From CAZSHG01 sp964459995 (lineage in GTDB: Bacteria; UBP14; UBA6098), in NCBI GenBank assembly GCA_964459995.1, contig CAYWOR010000012.1, positions 1 to 64,000 on the forward strand: a stretch of DNA of 64,000 nt, written 5' to 3'. Shown here in pieces: positions 62,363 through 64,000 of this stretch (position 1 is the first letter of the stretch; the number at the start of each line of letters is the position of its first letter). Below the pieces are notes generated by a model that saw only the letters and a program-made list of their open reading frames with translations, did not search any database and was not told where the DNA came from. A program made the position numbers and the translations under genes.

Positions 62363-62420
62363 GTTAAATCGCGACATTGTCAAAAATCACTGTTTTATAT
62401 GTTATTCTCGAGGGAAAGCG

Positions 62421-62449
62421 TTGACATCAACTGGGGCGATGGGTATATT
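62421..62449 (+). promoter_or_regulatory. Promoter of gltX
   Basis: TTGACA at 62421-62426 and TATATT at 62444-62449 with 17 bases between; start near 62456, followed by AGGAGG at 62460-62465 and ATG at 62471. Confidence 0.78.
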
Positions 62450-62470
62450 TCGCAAATCGAGGAGGTTAAA

Positions 62471-63925
62471 ATGGCTATACGAGTTAGATTTGCACCATCA
62501 CCGACCGGAATGCCCCATGTGGGCGTGATTCGCACCGCGATTTTCGATTGGCTTCTCGCACGACATTTTGGCGGTCAGTTTATTCTTCGCATAGAAGATA
62601 CCGATCGCACAAGGTTCGTCGAGGGCGCGGTAGAGAATATAATCGAAGCGCTGGAATGGCTCGGGATCGATATTGATGAAGGCCCTGCGCCGATAGGTGG
62701 GCAATATGGCCCATATTTTCAAAGTCAAAGACTCGATTTGTATTATCGTTATGCAGATTACCTTCTCGAAAAAGGTTTTGCCTATTGGTGCGATTGTTCA
62801 CCTGAACGGCTCGAGCAAATCCGCGAGGAGCAGGCCTTACGCAAGGATAGTATCGGTTATGACAGCCATTGCCGCGAAAAGAACCTTCCCGGCACCCCTG
62901 GCGATGGTGTTCATGTTCTTCGTTTTAAAATACCGAAATCCGGCACAACAACCTTCCGAGACGAGCTTCGCGGTGATATCACAGTGCAAAACGCCGACCT
63001 TGACGACCTCGTCCTCCTCAAACGCGACGGTTTTCCGACCTACCATTTCGCTTCTGTCATCGATGATCATCACATGGCGATTTCGCATGTTTTTCGCGGC
63101 GAAGAATGGATTTCCTCTGCGCCCAAGCATAAACTTCTATATGACGCCCTGAAAATTGACCCTCCCGCATTTGTTCATGTGCCGGTGATCCTCGGCCCTG
63201 ACAAAAAGAAGCTTTCCAAACGTCATGGCGCGGCGAATGTTCTCGAATACCGCGAGATGGGGTATCTGCCGGAGGCTTTAGTAAATTTCCTCGCCCTAAT
63301 CGGTTGGAATCCCGGCGACGACGAGGAAATTTTTTCCCACGAAAAGCTGATAGAGCGCTTTTCGCTCGATAGAATCAATGCATCACCCGGAGTTTTCGAT
63401 ATCGAGAAACTTGACTGGATGAACGGCGAGTATATCCGCCGGATGTCGGTCGATGAACTCTCTGAAAAGCTGGCTCCGCTAATGGTCGTATGGGGTTGGA
63501 TCGACACGGATTTTCGTCCATGGGGCAAAGATTATGTCCGCTCTACGGTCGAGCTTATGCAAGAACGCCTGAAAAAGCTTCCGGAGATGCGCATAGGTGG
63601 AGGGTTTTTCTTCGAAGAGCCGTCGATTTTTAATCCTGACGATGTCAAAAAAAGTTTTAAGGGCGACGATATTATCGAAAGGCTTAACACCGCGAAAAAT
63701 TCTCTAACTGATTGCGAATGGACTCATGACGGAATTGAGACCGCAATTCGCGATTCCGCGGAAAAGCTCGGTTGCGGAGCAGGTAAAATTATTCACCCCG
63801 TTAGGTTAGCGGTCAGCGGGATGACCGGCGGGCCAAGCCTTTTCGAGATGCTCGATCTTATTGGCAGAGATCGCGTTCTTAAGCGTATCGAATTTGCCAT
63901 CGCATGGCTTAACTCGCAAACATAG
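62471..63925 (+). CDS. gltX: Glutamyl-tRNA synthetase
   Basis: Class I synthetase (EC 6.1.1.17), 484 residues. The HIGH region reads APSPTGMPHVGVIRTAIFDWLLAR; RIEDTDRTRF and VFRGEEW follow; the KMSKS loop is KLSKRHGAAN; the C-terminal helical anticodon-binding domain ends CGAGKIIHPVRLAVSGMTGGPSLFEML. The start was set at ATG 62471 because the AGGAGG at 62460-62465 and the promoter are directly upstream; the longer open frame adds an implausible N-terminus. It could be the discriminating or non-discriminating form. Confidence 0.97.
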   Translation: MAIRVRFAPSPTGMPHVGVIRTAIFDWLLARHFGGQFILRIEDTDRTRFVEGAVENIIEALEWLGIDIDEGPAPIGGQYGPYFQSQRLDLYYRYADYLLEKGFAYWCDCSPERLEQIREEQALRKDSIGYDSHCREKNLPGTPGDGVHVLRFKIPKSGTTTFRDELRGDITVQNADLDDLVLLKRDGFPTYHFASVIDDHHMAISHVFRGEEWISSAPKHKLLYDALKIDPPAFVHVPVILGPDKKKLSKRHGAANVLEYREMGYLPEALVNFLALIGWNPGDDEEIFSHEKLIERFSLDRINASPGVFDIEKLDWMNGEYIRRMSVDELSEKLAPLMVVWGWIDTDFRPWGKDYVRSTVELMQERLKKLPEMRIGGGFFFEEPSIFNPDDVKKSFKGDDIIERLNTAKNSLTDCEWTHDGIETAIRDSAEKLGCGAGKIIHPVRLAVSGMTGGPSLFEMLDLIGRDRVLKRIEFAIAWLNSQT

Positions 63926-63947
63926 ATATTTTCGGCCATACACCAAT

Positions 63948-64000
63948 GGGGGCGTCTTGCCGATGCGGCGCGTTGGTATTAAGAGTATTTCTGTCGCGCG
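63948..64000. repeat. Possible start of a third nested palindromic element (cut by window end)
   Basis: GGGGGCGTC begins 22 bases after the gltX stop, followed by CGATGCGGCGCG, an A/T-rich stretch and TCGCGCG at the very end. Element 2 starts GGGGGGCGTCGC, has GC-only arms around A/T-rich loops, and contains TCGCGCGGCG. The partner arms would lie beyond the window, so this is only a resemblance. Confidence 0.35.

Overview
The window looks like chromosomal DNA from an uncultured Gram-negative bacterium, probably a deep lineage of the Fibrobacteres-Chlorobi-Bacteroidetes (FCB) group or a neighbouring candidate phylum. Supporting signs are a Kdo synthase (kdsA) and lipoprotein-export ATPase (lolD), which imply an outer membrane with LPS; outer-membrane barrel and OmpA-like proteins; a secreted protein with a FlgD/Por-type C-terminal sorting domain beside a PorE-like PD40-OmpA protein; PilMNOPQ; and a 23S rRNA gene not joined to a 16S gene. 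The phylum is an inference; a 23S tree would settle it. No integrase, insertion sequence, CRISPR array or prophage was seen. The gene content is mostly core, densely packed, with many ATGA/TTGA-type overlaps and many clear sigma70-type promoters (TTGACA-N16-18-TATAAT-like).

Layout. 1-2058: 5' two-thirds of a minus-strand 23S rRNA with its own promoter and boxA-like leader and no 16S upstream. 2.5-8 kb: pckA, a BaiN/HI0933-type flavoprotein, ilvE with two small membrane proteins. 8.2-13.2 kb: a lipoprotein gene, then a seven-gene minus-strand operon lolD-mcsA-mcsB-panD-glmU-like-two small proteins, in which McsB has lost its catalytic motifs. 13.2-17.9 kb: sorting-domain protein, dtxR-like regulator with coaBC, and two outer-membrane barrel proteins read divergently; twin palindromic sites sit in the divergent promoter region. 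17.9-24.7 kb: secreted proteins, a KtrA-like protein, pgsA, recN and an M42 peptidase. 24.8-32.5 kb: purF-ppdK, a UDP-GlcNAc-type dehydrogenase and metG. 32.6-35.2 kb: tRNA-Ala, a sigma54 activator and kdsA. 35.3-40.7 kb: pilMNOPQ-recR. 40.7-44.9 kb: uvrA-vanZ-like-ppx/gppA. 45-51.5 kb: TPR proteins, a sensor kinase, a PorE-like protein, an orphan hypC and ribD. 51.5-55.4 kb: class II aldolase, nitrilase, tandem-OmpA-like protein, ROK kinase. 55.6-59.7 kb: a three-gene cassette of unrecognised surface proteins. 59.7-64 kb: EamA transporter, ftsY, gltX.

The most unusual signal is not a gene. Two intergenic elements (35181-35311 and 60621-60857), unrelated in most of their sequence, have the same architecture: a perfect 12-14 bp outer inverted repeat enclosing three further perfect inverted repeats, with no unpaired bases between the arms, so each can fold into a closed four-way junction. 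Both lie between convergent genes. A possible third begins 22 bases after gltX and runs off the window. The second-best candidate for something new is the 55.6-59.7 kb cassette: a 702-residue Cys-containing lipoprotein followed by two paralogous membrane-anchored proteins sharing a YPDGV-P-RD motif.

PckA and PpdK together give two reversible steps at the PEP-pyruvate-oxaloacetate node. The remaining genes cover cofactor synthesis (panD, coaBC, ribD), cell envelope (kdsA, lolD, pgsA), repair (recN, recR, uvrA), translation and protein targeting (metG, gltX, ftsY).
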